Source of the DNA: Paramecium octaurelia
Taxonomy: Eukaryota; Ciliophora; Oligohymenophorea; Peniculida; Parameciidae
NCBI GenBank assembly: GCA_905182995.1
Contig: CAJJDP010000039.1
Span: forward strand, 195,722 to 259,721
DNA: 64,000 bases
Direction: 5' to 3'
This document shows positions 1-18,067 of this stretch, one piece after another. Within the stretch, counting starts at the first letter, position 1. Each line of letters starts with the position of its first letter. The position numbers and the translations under genes were made by a program. A model generated the notes under the pieces. The model was not told the DNA's origin. It made no database searches and was given only the letters and a program-made list of their open reading frames with translations.

Positions 1-107
1 TCATTTTTCTCTTGTGGAGATTTGAGTAATATTTTCTATTGTTTTACAAGCCTTTCCAATTGATTAGAAGTTATTAAATTACCAAAGGCTAGATTTTGAT
101 GAATCAT
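1..107 (-). CDS. 5' end of a hypothetical gene, cut by the window edge
   Basis: An ATG at 105-107 opens a minus-strand frame that stays free of TGA to base 1, giving 35 codons. It starts MIHQNLAFGN and is rich in N, L, Q and K like neighbouring exons. It lies about 100 bp downstream of the stop of the next minus-strand gene, a normal spacing here. No family is recognisable from so short a piece. It could be chance, because only TGA stops translation in this code. Confidence 0.5.
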
Positions 108-209
108 TTAATTTTATATTGAAGTTAAATCAATTAAATAATAAACATCAATAAATATTTAAGTATCAGACTGCAAAAATAATCAATAATAAAATTATAT
201 AAATTTATC

Positions 210-781
210 TCATTCACCTTGTTCATTGTTTTCTGCCTATTATTCAGATTGGCTGATTGATGAGGTAGTCTCAGGGTGATGTTTTTCTTAAGTTATTATA
301 GAAACTTACAAGAGGCGCTAAATTTATTTGTTTTTAAAAATATAGGGGTTGTGACAATTTATTGCATTTAGTCAGCTGCACAAAACAATAGAATATTAGG
401 TTATGCTTGGGTTTTGTTTTGAAAGTTAGGAGTCTGAGGTATGGCATTATGGTCAGAATGATTGGTTTGGTGTTCTTAATCGGGTTCTTGCTCTTAGGCT
501 TATAATAATTCGTCATCTTAATCAAATTAGGCTGGTGATGGTTCGATTTTGACTTTTTTTCTGATTTAATCATTCTATTCTATTGGTCTTTTGATTTGAA
601 ATTGGATTTAATTTTATTGAAATGCCTTTTTGATATCAGGAGTTGAGGGCAAGAATTTCTTGGTTGCTTATTTCTATTATGGATTCTTATTCTACTTATT
701 TTGGAAGAAGTTATTCATAATCATTTAAGATCCCACGAATCCTAATGTCATACCTAGAAAAGTGTAAATTATAGGGTCCAT
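210..781 (-). CDS. Hypothetical 182-aa protein with N-terminal hydrophobic segment
   Basis: Function unknown. The frame starts at 781 and, after a 23-nt intron at 287-309, ends at TGA 210-212. The first 20 residues (MDPIIYTFLGMTLGFVGSQM) are hydrophobic and could be a signal anchor or a single membrane helix. A basic stretch follows, then a long Gln/Glu/Pro/Asn-rich tail with low sequence complexity. Without the intron the frame would continue with unlikely composition to a TGA at 104-106; with it, the C-terminus keeps the same acidic polar character. It is head-to-tail with the L24 gene upstream, about 100 bp away. Confidence 0.65.
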
Positions 782-877
782 AATAATATTTTTATATATG
801 TAAATAAATTAAATAATTGGTTGAACATAGAAAATAACTGAATAATCCGAATATTGTATACGTTTTATATTGTAAAA

Positions 878-1407
878 TCATTTTTTGCCTTTATTGGTTT
901 TAGCAGCACCTTTTTGAGCTTTTTATTGAGCTTTGACTTCTGCCTTTTATGCTACTTTTTGAGCTGCAGCAGGTTTCTTCTTTGAAGCTTCAATTTACTT
1001 TTGCTTTCTGTCCTTAATTTCTCTGGCTGCTTATTCAGCTTATGCCTTTCTAGTTTCTAGTAGTCATTAGATAAATGTATTACTGTCATCTTCCTTTCTT
1101 CTTCTTCTGATTTCTTCCAATGAAATACCAACAATGGCTCTTTGCACTTTAAGATTTCTGATTCTTCTCTTCTTGGCTCCTTCGTCTGTCTTAATTTTCT
1201 TATTCAATCTTCTCCAAGCCACAGTCCATTGAATTTCTTGTGATTTGATCTAAACATCGATGATTGAAATACTTTTCTTGCACTAAAAGCTCTACTCTTT
1301 TAATTCAAGTAGTAGAAGAGTCTGCCATCTTTGGCAACAAATCTTCTTCCATGTCCGGGATAGATTCTCCATTCACTAAAGGAGCACAAATCTGTCTTGA
1401 TAACCAT
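878..1407 (-). CDS. RPL24: Ribosomal protein L24 (eL24), cytosolic 60S subunit
   Basis: Structural protein of the large cytosolic ribosomal subunit. The 168-residue product starts MVIKTDLCSFSEWRIYPGHG, matching the eL24 N-terminal zinc-ribbon-like domain. Only one Cys is obvious there, as in zinc-free versions of the family. Next come the conserved IQWTVAWRR segment, the KRR-rich middle and a long Lys/Ala/Gln C-terminal extension ending GKK. One 23-nt intron (1250-1272) restores the frame between the N-terminal domain and IQWTV; without it the second half is unreadable. Length fits eukaryotic L24 (about 155-170). Many glutamines are written TAA or TAG. Confidence 0.93.
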
Positions 1408-1435
1408 TATTTAAAAAATATTTAAATCTTAATTT

Positions 1436-2725
1436 TCATTCCATTACCGAGTGTTTCAATGTTTTATCTTCAGGATCTTCAATCTCTCCAGCCCATTTCT
1501 AAGTTTTCAATTTCCCTTGTAATTCATTAACCACATCCTATCTCTCTTCCTAAGGCTCATTCAACTTTTCTAACTCCCCCAATTTCTCTTCAATTTCTTC
1601 TAATTTAGCAAGTTCGATCATCTATTTAACCTACTTGTCTTCATCCGCTTCTTGAGGTTCTTCCTTATGCTCTATCTGTTCTGTCAACTTGTCAATGAGT
1701 TCATTCTACTTGAGTAGTGCATTCAAATCCTCCACCAAATCTAATTCTTCAATTTCATTATCCTACAACCCAACATAAGTTAATCCAATGTCCTCCCTCT
1801 CAAGCACATTAATAAATTCATAGATGGCCTTATCGGTTAAATGATTATTCCACAATTGCAATTTCTTGAGATATTTCAGACTGGGCCATAAAACTGATGC
1901 AGCACTATCTGAAAATCCTGTGTTCCCCAAATTTAAATCTTCGAGCGTTTTGTTTTTCTTCAGACAAACTGCCAATTATTTGATAGTAGCCAATTCCATC
2001 CCGATGTCATTTAGATAGAGAATTTTAATGGTCTTGTTTTTCTTTAATGCCTAAAAGAATGGGACCAGAGATTTCGATGTCAATGGATTGTTTCCAAAAT
2101 GAACAACCGTAAGATTGGGTAGACTATTGGTTGCCATCAATGTGGAGAAACAGACCAGTCCTATTAAAATAGTCATCTCATTACCATAATCTGATATATT
2201 GTTTGCAGGCAATTGCAATTGCTATAGATTCTTTAATTCTGGCAATGCATAACACAGTTATATGAAGGTTGCATCATCAATAGAACAAGAACTCATACTC
2301 AAGATTTTCAATTATTTGAAGCAGCTTGAAATCTCAATCAATCCTTATATGCCAATCTAAGGATATAGATCAAACATTTGATACTTCGGTAATTTCGTTA
2401 TTCCCAATGTAGATTTCCTTTAGTTTGTCATGCCATTGCAATCCTGTCAACATGTCAATAAATCCTCTGTCTGTTATTGAATTGGCGCCAATGTGAAAGA
2501 CTGCTAATTCTGTTTGACATTCATGAAGATAGAGTGCTATCTTTGAATATTTGAATAGATCATTACAGTCAAAGCATCTAGATCATCTAATTTCTTTGCA
2601 CTTACATCTAAAAACTTTCCACAACTCTTCAACTCTTCCAAGAGCCATTACTTACGTTTATCGACCCTCTCTTCGAATTCCTTTTTAAACTATTCCTCAT
2701 CTATTTCCTTGTCATTTTGATCCAT
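1436..2725 (-). CDS. Leucine-rich-repeat protein, RanGAP-like
   Basis: The 411-residue product starts MDQNDKEIDEEQFKKEFEER. After an N-terminal helical segment, residues of about 55-300 carry RNase-inhibitor-type leucine-rich repeats, with units such as LYLHECQTELAVFHIGANSI and LPNLTVVHFGNNPLTSKSLV. An acidic, glutamate-rich coiled tail follows (about 320-411). LRR plus acidic C-terminus is the plan of RanGAP1, the Ran GTPase activator, but the catalytic Arg cannot be assigned by eye, so a general LRR scaffold is also possible. Introns lie at 2541-2566 and 2357-2384. The stop is 29 bp from the L24 start. Confidence 0.75.
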
Positions 2726-2896
2726 TTTAAATATATATATATAATATTGTTTTGTAACTTAAATACAGCAATTATATGATTGATTCAATTTGTATCTAGT
2801 TTTACCAAGATCGAACAAATCAATTATTATTGAAATGAATCAAATATATAAATATAATGACATCTTTTGCTTAAATAAACATAAATATTTTTAAAA

Positions 2897-4026
2897 ATGT
2901 AAGGACATGAAGATATTACGAAAGTTTATACTTTTGAAAAGACTCTAGGAGAGTAAGCCATGATATTTAATAAATTAGAGGTGCCTTTGGAGTTGTTAAG
3001 AGAGCAAAAAAGAAGTCTAATGGAGATATGTATGCTGTGAAAATCATCAATAAGTATTTGTTGATGTGACTAACAATTAGAGACAACTTATAAAATGAGG
3101 ACTTATAAGCTTTGCAAACAGAAGTGGAAATTTTGACTTAAGTACAATATTATGCTTACTACTAGATTGACCATCCAAATGTAGTCAAGCTTTATGAAAT
3201 TTACGAAGATGACACCAATTTTTATATGGTCTTGGAATTGATGACAGGAGGTGAAGTAAGGATTTATGCTTAAATTCTAAGCTTTTTGAAAGAATAGTGG
3301 AGAAAGATCACTTTAGTGAAAAAGAAGCTGCTGCCACATTGAGACCAATCATAGATGCATTGTCTTATTGTCACAAAATGGGAATTGCTCATAGAGATCT
3401 CAAACCTGAAAATCTTTTATTTTCAAGTAGAGAACCAGGCGCTTTATTAAAGGTAAGTGATTTTGGACTGGCACGTTTTGTTACTAATGATGAAGTCATG
3501 ATGACTCAATGTGGTACACCTGGATATGTGGCACCTGAAATTCTTTCTGGACACGGATATTCAGAAGCTATTGACTTTTGGTCAGTTGGTGTTATACTCT
3601 ATATTATGTAAGTGATTTATCTAATTCAATAGGTTATGTGGATTTCCACCATTCTATGATGAGGATAATGATAAGCTCTTCAAAATCATCAAAACTGGGC
3701 AGTTCTCCTTCCCCTCTCCTTATTGGGATAGCATCAGCAATGAAGGTAAATCTGATTAATTCATATCCTTATAGCTAAGGATCTCATTAAAGGTCTATTA
3801 ACAGTTGATCCAGCAAAAAGGTTTGGAACTGAAAAAATCTTGAAACATCCTTGGTTAGTGAACAATACAGTTAAATCAATTCCTAACATTTAAAATAAGA
3901 TGAAGGAATTTTATGGAAGCGCAACCATGAAAGTATTATTAATCTCATAATTTCAATTAGAAAATGGGTAACTTTGTTAAGCTAGCATAAAGATGGGGTA
4001 AATTATCATAGATTAAAAAGAAATGA
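2897..4026 (+). CDS. CaMK/CDPK-type serine/threonine protein kinase, no EF-hands
   Basis: The 314-residue product is almost entirely a protein kinase domain. It has the glycine loop LGEGAFGVVK, the lysine in YAVKII, the catalytic loop [15 protein letters not shown], the activation segment [12 protein letters not shown] and the C-lobe [10 protein letters not shown]. The sequence most resembles the CaMK/CDPK group. After the domain comes a short basic tail ([17 protein letters not shown]) that may be an autoregulatory or calmodulin-binding helix. The EF-hands of true CDPKs are missing. Seven introns were removed (2953-2978, 3054-3080, 3142-3165, 3256-3281, 3608-3632, 3746-3774, 3933-3960). All catalytic residues are present, so it should be active. 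The last intron is the least certain. Confidence 0.9.
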
Positions 4027-4141
4027 TTTAATTATATCATCAACATAATTATCAATAATTTAATATATAAATTTCTGATCAACCCTGGCCACTTTTTATT
4101 ATATTAAACAAAGCAAATTGAGAATAACAATAATTATATTA

Positions 4142-6475
<2,334 letters not shown>

Positions 6476-6566
6476 GATTAATTTATTTTTTATTATAATA
6501 GTTAACTAAATAAATTACTAATAATTACAATTCATTTTTAAATTTTGATTAAGAATTATATATTTA

Positions 6567-8507
6567 TCATTATTCAACAAAATCACTTACTAACACTTAT
6601 GGAGTTTACTTTTTTTTTAACTCATGCTATATTTATAACAACTTTATCAAGTTTGGATCCATCAAGGAAATAAGCTTATTAGTAATAGGATCATCCAAAT
6701 TCTCAAGTAGCTAATCCAATACTTATTAGGCTTCTAATGATTTTTCTTTCAATCCTTTGAAAGGTTTTAGTAATGAAGAGTACTGTTGATTTTCACCGTA
6801 TTATTAATTTGTAGGATCAAGAGTGATTAAAGGTTTAGGGAGAAACTCAAATAACTAAACTTATTCCTTTGAAAGTAAGATCATTTTTAATTTGTCTATT
6901 TCTTATAACTTGTCGATAATAAAGAGTATATCAAGACACTTATCTAATTTTGAGATTGAATAATTTAATTGCTTGTACTTTCCTTCTTTCTTTCTTTAAT
7001 AATATGAATATACTATTACCCACACTTCAAATATTTCAAATAATCGAATAGGCTAAATTTTAATTTTAGTGTTGCAATACTAAAGAATTTTCTAAAGGCA
7101 GAATTAATTCCTTTTTACAGCATTTTATCACTCTCAGGAGAGTTGGCAAAAATTTATGAAGATTTTTCAGTTTGAATAGAGTTGACTGCATCTGCTTTTT
7201 GTGTTTTTGCTTTGATTCTCCCTCTTGGAAATCGTGCACTTGTTTTAGATTTCATTTAATTCAACATTATTGAAACATCATTTTCATTGGTTTAAATATT
7301 CTCTTAACCAGCATTTAATTTCTCAAAAACCTTATTTTTATTTTCTTCTTAATCGACTTATTTTTGGCCTTCAAAATTAAATAAACTATTTATGATTTCC
7401 ATTTTGAATGACATTTAAGAAAATGGCCTTACAATGATTGAAAACGCGAGCATCAATAATTCCCATAAACCCCCTGCTTAAGCCAAGATGTCTTACAATT
7501 TTGGATAGATTCTATAACTAATGTTCTCAGTATTTGATAACCGAATATAAACCGTTGCAAGAGCTTCATCACTATTAAAATCAATTATCTCCTGACTTTT
7601 TTAATACCTTATAGTAGAATCTTTTCTAACCAATTCATCCAATAATCCTTCCTCTGTCAATGTGGTGATAGGTTGCATAAACAAAGTAATATCTTTCAAT
7701 ACTTAACTTGAAATCGTGGTTTAAATTTCTTCTACTTTGGGAACATTTGGCTATTAATAATTCCTCAAGTCTATATTATAAGAGGAAATCTAAAATTATA
7801 TATAGTTCCTTCTTAATTGTTCTTAAATTTCTTCCTTTGACTTACATATCACACTCCCATCTATTTAAATAATAAAAACTACCATTGGTTGTATCATTCA
7901 CACATGATTAGAAATTAATATACATATAAGTGTAATTTTATTACTCTGGAGTGCCTGTCAAACTCAACTCCGAAATGTTATTCCAATCAATGCAATACGT
8001 ATTATTGGAATCAATATTGTCCAATTGCTCCTCTATTTCTTCAAAAGTTATTCCAATCCTTGCGCATTTAGTAAGTGGAATCTCCGTTTTTGTAAAATTT
8101 TAAATTGTTTTATTATCGACTCTGCTATTGAAAAATAAATTTTACATTGATTGAACCTTATTAACTATAAAGGCATTGACTTGATAAACTGACTCATCTA
8201 TGTAATTTTTCTAATTTTCTTTTTGGAAGGCAAATTATAAAGTGAAGTTATCAGAATATAATGGATATATAGGAACTTCCTCATAATAAACCTCTGAATA
8301 GAGCGTCTGAAATTCTTTTCTTCTTCCTAATTATACAAATTTGTTAACGATATATGTTATAATGCAACCAAACATCAATACCGTCATCATTGCTCCAAAC
8401 AAAGATTGATGCTAGCGTTTCTTTTATATCATTAGTTCGACAGGTGATGCAAAAATATCAATTTTTTTGATTTAACGCTGGATTTGCTTTAATTTATTTT
8501 GTTTCAT
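6567..8507 (-). CDS. Ciliate membrane protein (paralogue of 12230-13924)
   Basis: Function unknown. The 630-residue product has a membrane helix near the N-terminus (LFGAMMTVLMFGCIITYIV, about residues 40-60), a large presumably lumenal or external region, and a second hydrophobic segment at about 325-345 after SYRIYPKL (GGLWELLMLAFSIIV). A polar cytosolic tail follows, containing a block starting LDKCLDILFIIDKLQEIDKL. The same arrangement and several identical blocks occur in the gene at 12230. Introns are at 7861-7882 and 6994-7019. The N-terminal motif KIDIFASPVELMIQ is shared in form with the paralogue's SLDLFTKPVSLLIK. I know of no named domain for it. Confidence 0.85.
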
Positions 8508-9088
8508 CTATAAATTTTAAATTAATTTATATACACTTATTAAGAAAAATATGGTTGATTGGATTTGATTGGAATGTTATCAGCTTTTTTAAATCCAATT
8601 TCGAGATTCAAATTTTCTATAGTTTTTTTTAATTCGCATTGATAATAGCAAATACTATATGTTTATTATCATATTTATAGAATAGAAATTGAAATTAATT
8701 AAAAATTTTGAAAAAAAACTATTATTTCTTTCATTTATAAATATTTGACATCAAACCATAAAATGATAAAATATATCTGAATATAATGGTATTAAAATTC
8801 TAATTCTAATAAAGTTATAATGAAATATAAATTTAATCTTATAACTAAACTTAGTAAGGTTGCTTTTCAGACATCTTCTTGAGATAAGAATTCATATGAT
8901 AGACAATAATTTTTTTTGGATTGGAAAAATTAAAGATATAAAAGAATATAGAAAATCAAATGTTATTAAGTAAAAATGAAAGTATATAATAATTAAGCAG
9001 TTTGATTTCTGATAACTCAATAAATTGTTATGCAGTTTAGAATGATTGAAAATATCAATTAGAATTTTCATAATTATTTAAATTTATA
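8508..9088. other. Intergenic, 581 bp, no feature seen
   Basis: Strongly AT-rich sequence between the start of the membrane-protein gene (8507) and the stop of ISWI (9089), both on the minus strand. Short frames exist but none has protein-like composition or splice sites that extend it. It presumably holds the promoter of the upstream gene and the 3' end of ISWI. Confidence 0.6.
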
Positions 9089-12158
<3,070 letters not shown>

Positions 12159-12229
12159 TTAATTAAATTATGATTTTAAGAGGCATCAATTAACCATTTA
12201 ATTCATCAATATATTTGATCCTTCATTTA

Positions 12230-13924
12230 ATGAAAAAATATAAAAAACTACTTAAATCCTTTCGATCCCTTGATCTCTTCACTAAACCAGTCTCCCTACT
12301 AATCAAAGATCAAGAGCGTCACAAAACCTACTGCGGTGCCTTTCTCACCTTGATTATAATATCTATGATGAGTGTCCTTTTATTCATGAATTTCATTAAT
12401 TTGGATAAAAATCCTCGTTCCTATCAATATTAGATCTACCACTAAGCTTTAAGCCGCACTCAATTGATGAATTTTTCAATTTCGATCACTGGGTCGGAAG
12501 AACAAAACTTAAATGTCAGCACATTGGATGGGCCACTTTAGCTGAGAGAGAATCTCTATCAGTATAATAAATAAGTCAGTCTATACGAGTCAGATCTAAG
12601 TGGTTAGTATGTTATTGTGGAGATCTATCTCAAGAATGCTACTTAACTACATAATTAAGAGGAAAGTCTTAATTTCTAATTGTCAATACCAACATTTTAC
12701 TACGATTTGAACGATGTTCAGGATCCCATAAAAACTAGAATTGAGAGAATAGAAACTACTCTAACTAGATACATTTAAAAAAGAATTGATATATTCATGA
12801 GTCCATTCACAGTAATTTCAGATGGAGGAATGGTATTTAAGGATGAGATACGAGAAAGTGTGTTAGCATATCAGTACCATCAAGAAACCTACGACGTTAG
12901 TGATGGATACAAACTACTTCAGTTCAGAATACGCTTAAACAAAACCGAATTTGTACAATATCGATCTTATCCGAAACTCTAATAAATCCTTGGAGAAGCT
13001 GGAGGGTTGTGGAATGTGATCTTCACTTTGGCTATGTTCTTATAATTGCCATTCAGCAATCTCTCCTATCGATTGCAAATTGTAAATTCCCTATTTAATT
13101 TTTCGAACGATGAAGATGCAACGGCTGAAAATGATAGAATTTAAATTGCTAATGACAACATTAGGGAAAAAGCAATTAGTCCCGAATAAATAGATAAGAA
13201 AATCCCACTATGCTAGAGCGAAGTCAACTTCCCTATAGTACCTACATTCAAGAAATAAAAATCTTTCAGTTAACTCAATTAATTGAACATCAAGAAAAGA
13301 TTGTATAGTATACAAAGAAAAAGTTAAATGATCACAGAAGCCGATAGTGAAAATTAAAAGGCACACATTACAAATGAAATCTCAGCATCCATTAAAAGGT
13401 TTTTCAGAGTTGTAACCAAGAAACTGAATTTGAATGTCTTAGAATATGTAACCTTTTAATTTCCAAGAGGGAAGGACAATAGTAACATAAAGTATTAGTA
13501 ATTCGAATTTGCCATTAATCGAATCTAAAAATCACTTGACATTCTCTATATTATCAATAAATTACATGAAATTGACAAATTGAAATTCATACTACTCAAT
13601 AATGCCTAAATCAAGATGTTTGATTACTTGCCAAAACCATTTATAGGAGCAGATCCCCAAGATGTCTCGGATAACAACTTCTGTTCACTTTTGAAACCTG
13701 CCAAGACTCCATATCAGAAGGCATTGGAGGCTCAACAAGCATTTAAAGAGATTATAACAAATTATTAGGATCCAATTAATCAGAAATTGATAAATAGCAT
13801 GGATGAACCTATCATAGACTTAATGAAACTACAATTGAATCAGGATATTCAGATATTAGACACGTCAGTGATTAATTAGTTAGTGCAGAGTGCAGAATAT
13901 AAGCTAGACACTGCAAGATAATGA
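12230..13924 (+). CDS. Ciliate membrane protein (paralogue of 6567-8507)
   Basis: Function unknown. The single-exon frame gives 564 residues. A membrane helix at about 33-55 (YCGAFLTLIIISMMSVLLFM) follows the conserved cytosolic start SLDLFTKPVSLLIK. A second membrane region follows RSYPKL (GGLWNVIFTLAMFLQ, about 260-280). The tail carries SLDILYIINKLHEIDKLKF and YLPKPFIGADPQ, which align with the other copy. The start at 12230 was chosen as the first ATG in frame; it lies 71 bp from the divergent ISWI start, so the two probably share a promoter region. The pair flanks ISWI in opposite orientation. Confidence 0.87.
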
Positions 13925-13952
13925 TTATACAGAGTGAATATATTTATATCTA

Positions 13953-16900
13953 TCAATTTTGATTTCCTAGATTAATTTCTACTTCTGCGTACTTCTAGTT
14001 CATTTTGGCAGTTACAAGTTTCTCATACAATATAATTGAAATTCCAACTATTATGTTTACAATTAGTATATAAATTTTGAAATCTGTCGGGAATTCAACC
14101 TCTAAACTTAAGAATCCAATTAAATTTGGGAAGAATATTAATATGATTTATCCGGCTATCCCAAAACATATCACTATCATATAATAGATATTCTTGAGAA
14201 TGGACTATCTAAATGGGGGTCCCTAAGTGTATGCTATGGCCACAGCCAAGATTTCAGTGCTGGAAGTTATAAGAAGTATCGAATTGATATAATTGGGCTG
14301 CATGTAATAGTCTTTATTAACCAGTTCTATTTTGATCTATTGATAGAATTCTTAATTTTTCAGTATTTGATGCATAATGATTTAAGCAAGGAAGGACATG
14401 AAAACAATGACACAGACAGAAGATAGGACTGGCAACGAGATCAAATTGCTTATTGGTCTATAATTGGCCAATTTGTGATATGATTTAGTTAAATCCATCG
14501 TAAATGCTAGTGGGATTATCAACCAGAGATCTTAATAAAGATATTAGACTTAAGTGAAGTCGGTATCATAAAAATAGCATTACAATACAGCAACAGATTA
14601 AATGCATGAGTACAAAGTCATAAATTTGAAACATTCTACACACGTAACTAAGCAAGCTCTTCCTTCCTTAATTAAATTGATAATGTTTGAAATGTTGAAA
14701 ATAGTGCTTGTAAATGGTGATGCCAAAGAAGCATCCTCCAATGACAAAGCTAAACCAACATCTGCCTATCTCAAAGCACAAGTGTCATTAGTGCCATCTC
14801 CACAAAAAGCAATAAAGTTCAAAATGTCTTGTCTCAAAAGCAGCATAAGGTCTCCTTTGTTGTTAGGCTTCATTCTTGAGTAAATGTACGTTTTTTATAA
14901 TAGATTCAATATCAATTGTTGATTATCCAATAATGCAGCATATTAGTATTACAAATGTTCAAAAACTTACCCAGTTATTGCTAATTAAAAGTGACAACTC
15001 AACTTCATAATTTCATTGGTTTCTATATTCTGTACTTGTTGTGAATCTAAACTATAACAACTTCTATTCTCATCAGCTTTATCTGTTTTCAATTACATAA
15101 TCTCATTCCATTATAGCACTCCGTCATTTAGGGATCCCAAAAAGATTCTACTATTTTGATCTAAAATATTGCACTATAACCCTATGTTAATGGCAGTGTA
15201 TGGATTATCACCTGTCACCATAATAGACCTGATGTTGCACTGCTTTAAACTCAGTATTGTAGCCTGAGTTTCTGCTTTTAATTTGTTTTCAAAAATCAGA
15301 AATCCTAAGAACATCATATTCTGTTCATAGATCTCTCTCTTATGCAACTATTGCATATTCAAATGTGAAACATCTCTAAAGCAACAAGCGATTATTCTGA
15401 ATCCCTAACTACTGTACCTTTACAACATAATATTGTAATTAGTAGGAACATTGGCACAGATGGTCTTAATCTATTCAGGCGATCCTTTACAATATAATAT
15501 ATTTTGATTTGTTATGACTGACATTCTTTATAACTCTGCTTAGAAATCAAATCTCTTTAACGCTGATACCTCTTTCCCTCCTTTCCTTATTTTACTCTCC
15601 TCCACTAACTCCCATCCTGTCTCTTAAAACATACAGAGATCAATTGGATCTCCCATAATCTCATTATTTATTATTGATAATGAATGGCAAATGCCCATGC
15701 ACTCATTAAACTGTTCGCTCACATCTTTAATCATCTATAGTTTATTGAACCCAATGTCCTTAATTTCTCTACATCCTAAAACATCAAGTCCTAATTCAGT
15801 AAGTGTGCCTGTTTTATCAAAGGCTACTAAATTAACTTTGCTAGCCACATTGATCTTGTCAGGTTTTACGCACTAAATACATTTGTCCTCCAACCTCTTC
15901 AAAGCAAGACTGATACCAGCTCCTAAAGCAGTGGGTAATGTGGCAGGAACTATTATAGTTATGATTTCTAATGCATTTATTATGCTCTCTCCAAGAGCAA
16001 CCCCTTGAGCACCACTTATCATAATTGTAATATTTGCTTATATCAATCCTAAAGTGGCTAATACAAATAGATATCTTAAGGAGTCTCTATAAAAGCTAAA
16101 GGTTTGAGTTCTATTGAACATTATTGATCTAGCCAGACTGCCTTTTAATGTTTGGAATCCAGTTTGATAAACAATAGCTTTAGCAAGTTCACCGTTTTGT
16201 GAATAACTTCTTAGACAAGTAGTACCACAAAATAACATTTTATTTTCATTTCCTTTCTATTAAAATATTAATTCATTCTTTTCCAAACTAGACTTGTTAA
16301 TTGGCACACTCTCCCCTGTCAAGACAGCCTCATTCATGACACAATTTCCTTCAATTAGGATACAATCACAACTAAGTTTAGTATGACCTTCAATTATTAA
16401 TAGATCACCTGGGATCAATTATTTTGATTGAATGGTTACTTAAGTATTATTTCTAATTACTTTAACATCTACGTTGTATCTAATCATTTTTTAGATTTTT
16501 AATAAATTTTATCTTACATCTCTCAGTTCGATTCCAATTTAAATGATTGTAATTGCTAAAATGAAGAGAGAGTAATTTAAATAGTCATCGTAAGCCCACA
16601 ATGCCAAAGCACTAAATTAAAAGATATTGAAGGGTGTTAATATTTCATCAAGTAGGAGGAGTGGAATTGGTTTGATTGGTATTTCCATAATATTGTCTCC
16701 ATAAACAGTGGTCAACTCTGAGAGGCCTTTCATATTGCAGATCCGTTCTTGTGTGTACTGAGAGAATGAGTTTCTCATCTAAACCAATGCTTTTGTATAT
16801 GTATCAATGTAGTAATCGCTAAGTTCATAATTGAAGACTCTAGCATTTTTAGAGAAGGGATGATCCTACACAACGGTAACTTCACACAATTGATCATCTG

Positions 16901-17238
16901 CAATTGGAATTATGTTTTTGGTCTTGATCACTAAAACATGTGTCATTGTACCAAATTCACATTTTTCAAATCTTTTTACATGATTTAAGCTTACAATAGA
17001 AACAATCTCAAATTTATAAACCATCTTTGAAATAAATACAATAATCCAAGAGTTAGAATTAGCAAAACATAATAAATGATCTATTTGCATTTGTTGATCC
17101 TATAATAGATTGCTGTTAGTTTATATTGATCATCATACTCACCCTAATATTCCAAGGTGGATTATCTATCAAATAGTGATGCAATCCTTACCCAAAATCG
17201 ATTTCCTCTTTTGGATTAGTCTCTTGCAATTCAATCAT
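13953..17238 (-). CDS. P5-type cation-transporting ATPase (ATP13A-like)
   Basis: The 1078-residue product is a P-type ATPase with the extra N-terminal hydrophobic hairpin of the P5 group (IIYYVLLILTLGLLYLFQRW). Visible motifs in order are the actuator VLTGESVP, the phosphorylation site DKTGTLTE, the nucleotide-domain MVTGDNPYTAINI, the hinge CGDGTNDTCALRQADVG and about six C-terminal membrane spans. The M4 motif reads VPATLPTALGAG rather than the usual PPALP of this group, so substrate choice is uncertain. P5 pumps move polyamines or translocate membrane helices in endomembranes. Introns are at 17166-17191 and 16972-16994. It is tail-to-tail with the gene at 12230 (28 bp between stops). Confidence 0.93.
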
Positions 17239-17431
17239 AATTAATTAATAACTAGCATTTATACTTCAACCAAAATCTCGCAATGAAATAAATAAATAAT
17301 ACACATTATGTATAATAATTGTTAAGCCTTCTATGATGGGAGCAGTTATATTAATAAGAGAGAACACAAAGAATAAGAAACTCTTAGAATGCCAATTATT
17401 GATATTCCTTGTTATTATTGATAATATCTTA

Positions 17432-18044
17432 TCAAGAGTCTTGTTCATCCTTTGGAAATCCCTTCCACTTAAAATTGTCAGCATACTTTCTCTTAGAAGT
17501 GTAACGAAAGTGGGGATATTGAACAATATATCCATACCCATCTTATTGGCAAAATTCTAGTGCAGCTTCCAAACTGACGAACTTATAAACTTCTCTGCTT
17601 TTCTAATCCTTTGAAAATGTCCAACCACTCCAAGGCATCCTGTGAATGGGTCCTCTCTCAATTTAAACATTCCAGTGATATCCTTATCTCATAGTGGGAG
17701 CTAAACATATTCTAACACCAATTACTTTGATGCATGCGATTATCGTCCATAATATAAACACGAGCAATTTTGGACTCTGGAGCTGGCAATGGGTTCATGT
17801 CATAGTATCTATGATCTGATCTGTTGTCAAGACGAGATGCTAAAATTTGGTATAAAATATAATTACATCTGAAAAATCCAAATTTGCTTTTGCTTGCATC
17901 GACAGGTACAACTTAATTGTAGACTGATATTCCATGTGCCAAGACCTCTTGGTTTTTACTCTCGATCTCCTTGCGAATCACAATCAAAGAATTAAAAGCC
18001 TTTTTGGCTATTTCTTGAATTCCAACAAATTGTCTAATGGACAT
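17432..18044 (-). CDS. NDUFS4: NADH dehydrogenase (complex I) 18-kDa subunit, NDUFS4
   Basis: Accessory subunit of mitochondrial complex I. The 195-residue product has a leader-like N-terminus and then the family core: SKIARVYIMDDN, WNVQIERGPIHRMPWSGWT, a region corresponding to the TKEDAVSFAEKNGWSY helix of other NDUFS4 (here SLEAALEFCQQDGYGYIV), and the terminal YADNFKWKGFP. A 25-nt intron (17701-17725) is needed to join the two halves. The region also holds a misleading 91-codon frame on the same strand. The stop lies about 190 bp from the P5 ATPase start, and only 23 bp separates the start from the next gene. Confidence 0.88.
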
Positions 18045-18067
18045 TTATATTAAAATAATAATTTAAG

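Noticed and set aside
104..210. Extension of the 210-781 gene to a TGA at 104-106
   Set aside because: The frame there has low-quality composition; removing the intron 287-309 gives a natural end at 210-212.
2897..4121. Longer kinase C-terminus ending at TGA 4119
   Set aside because: The version with the 28-nt intron at 3933-3960 gives a tail ([17 protein letters not shown]) typical of this kinase group, whereas the unspliced frame gives poor composition and nearly touches the NSF start.
17266..17541. 91-codon minus-strand frame with membrane-like composition
   Set aside because: It overlaps NDUFS4 in another frame on the same strand; splicing the 25-nt intron gives NDUFS4 with all family motifs, so this frame is a shadow.
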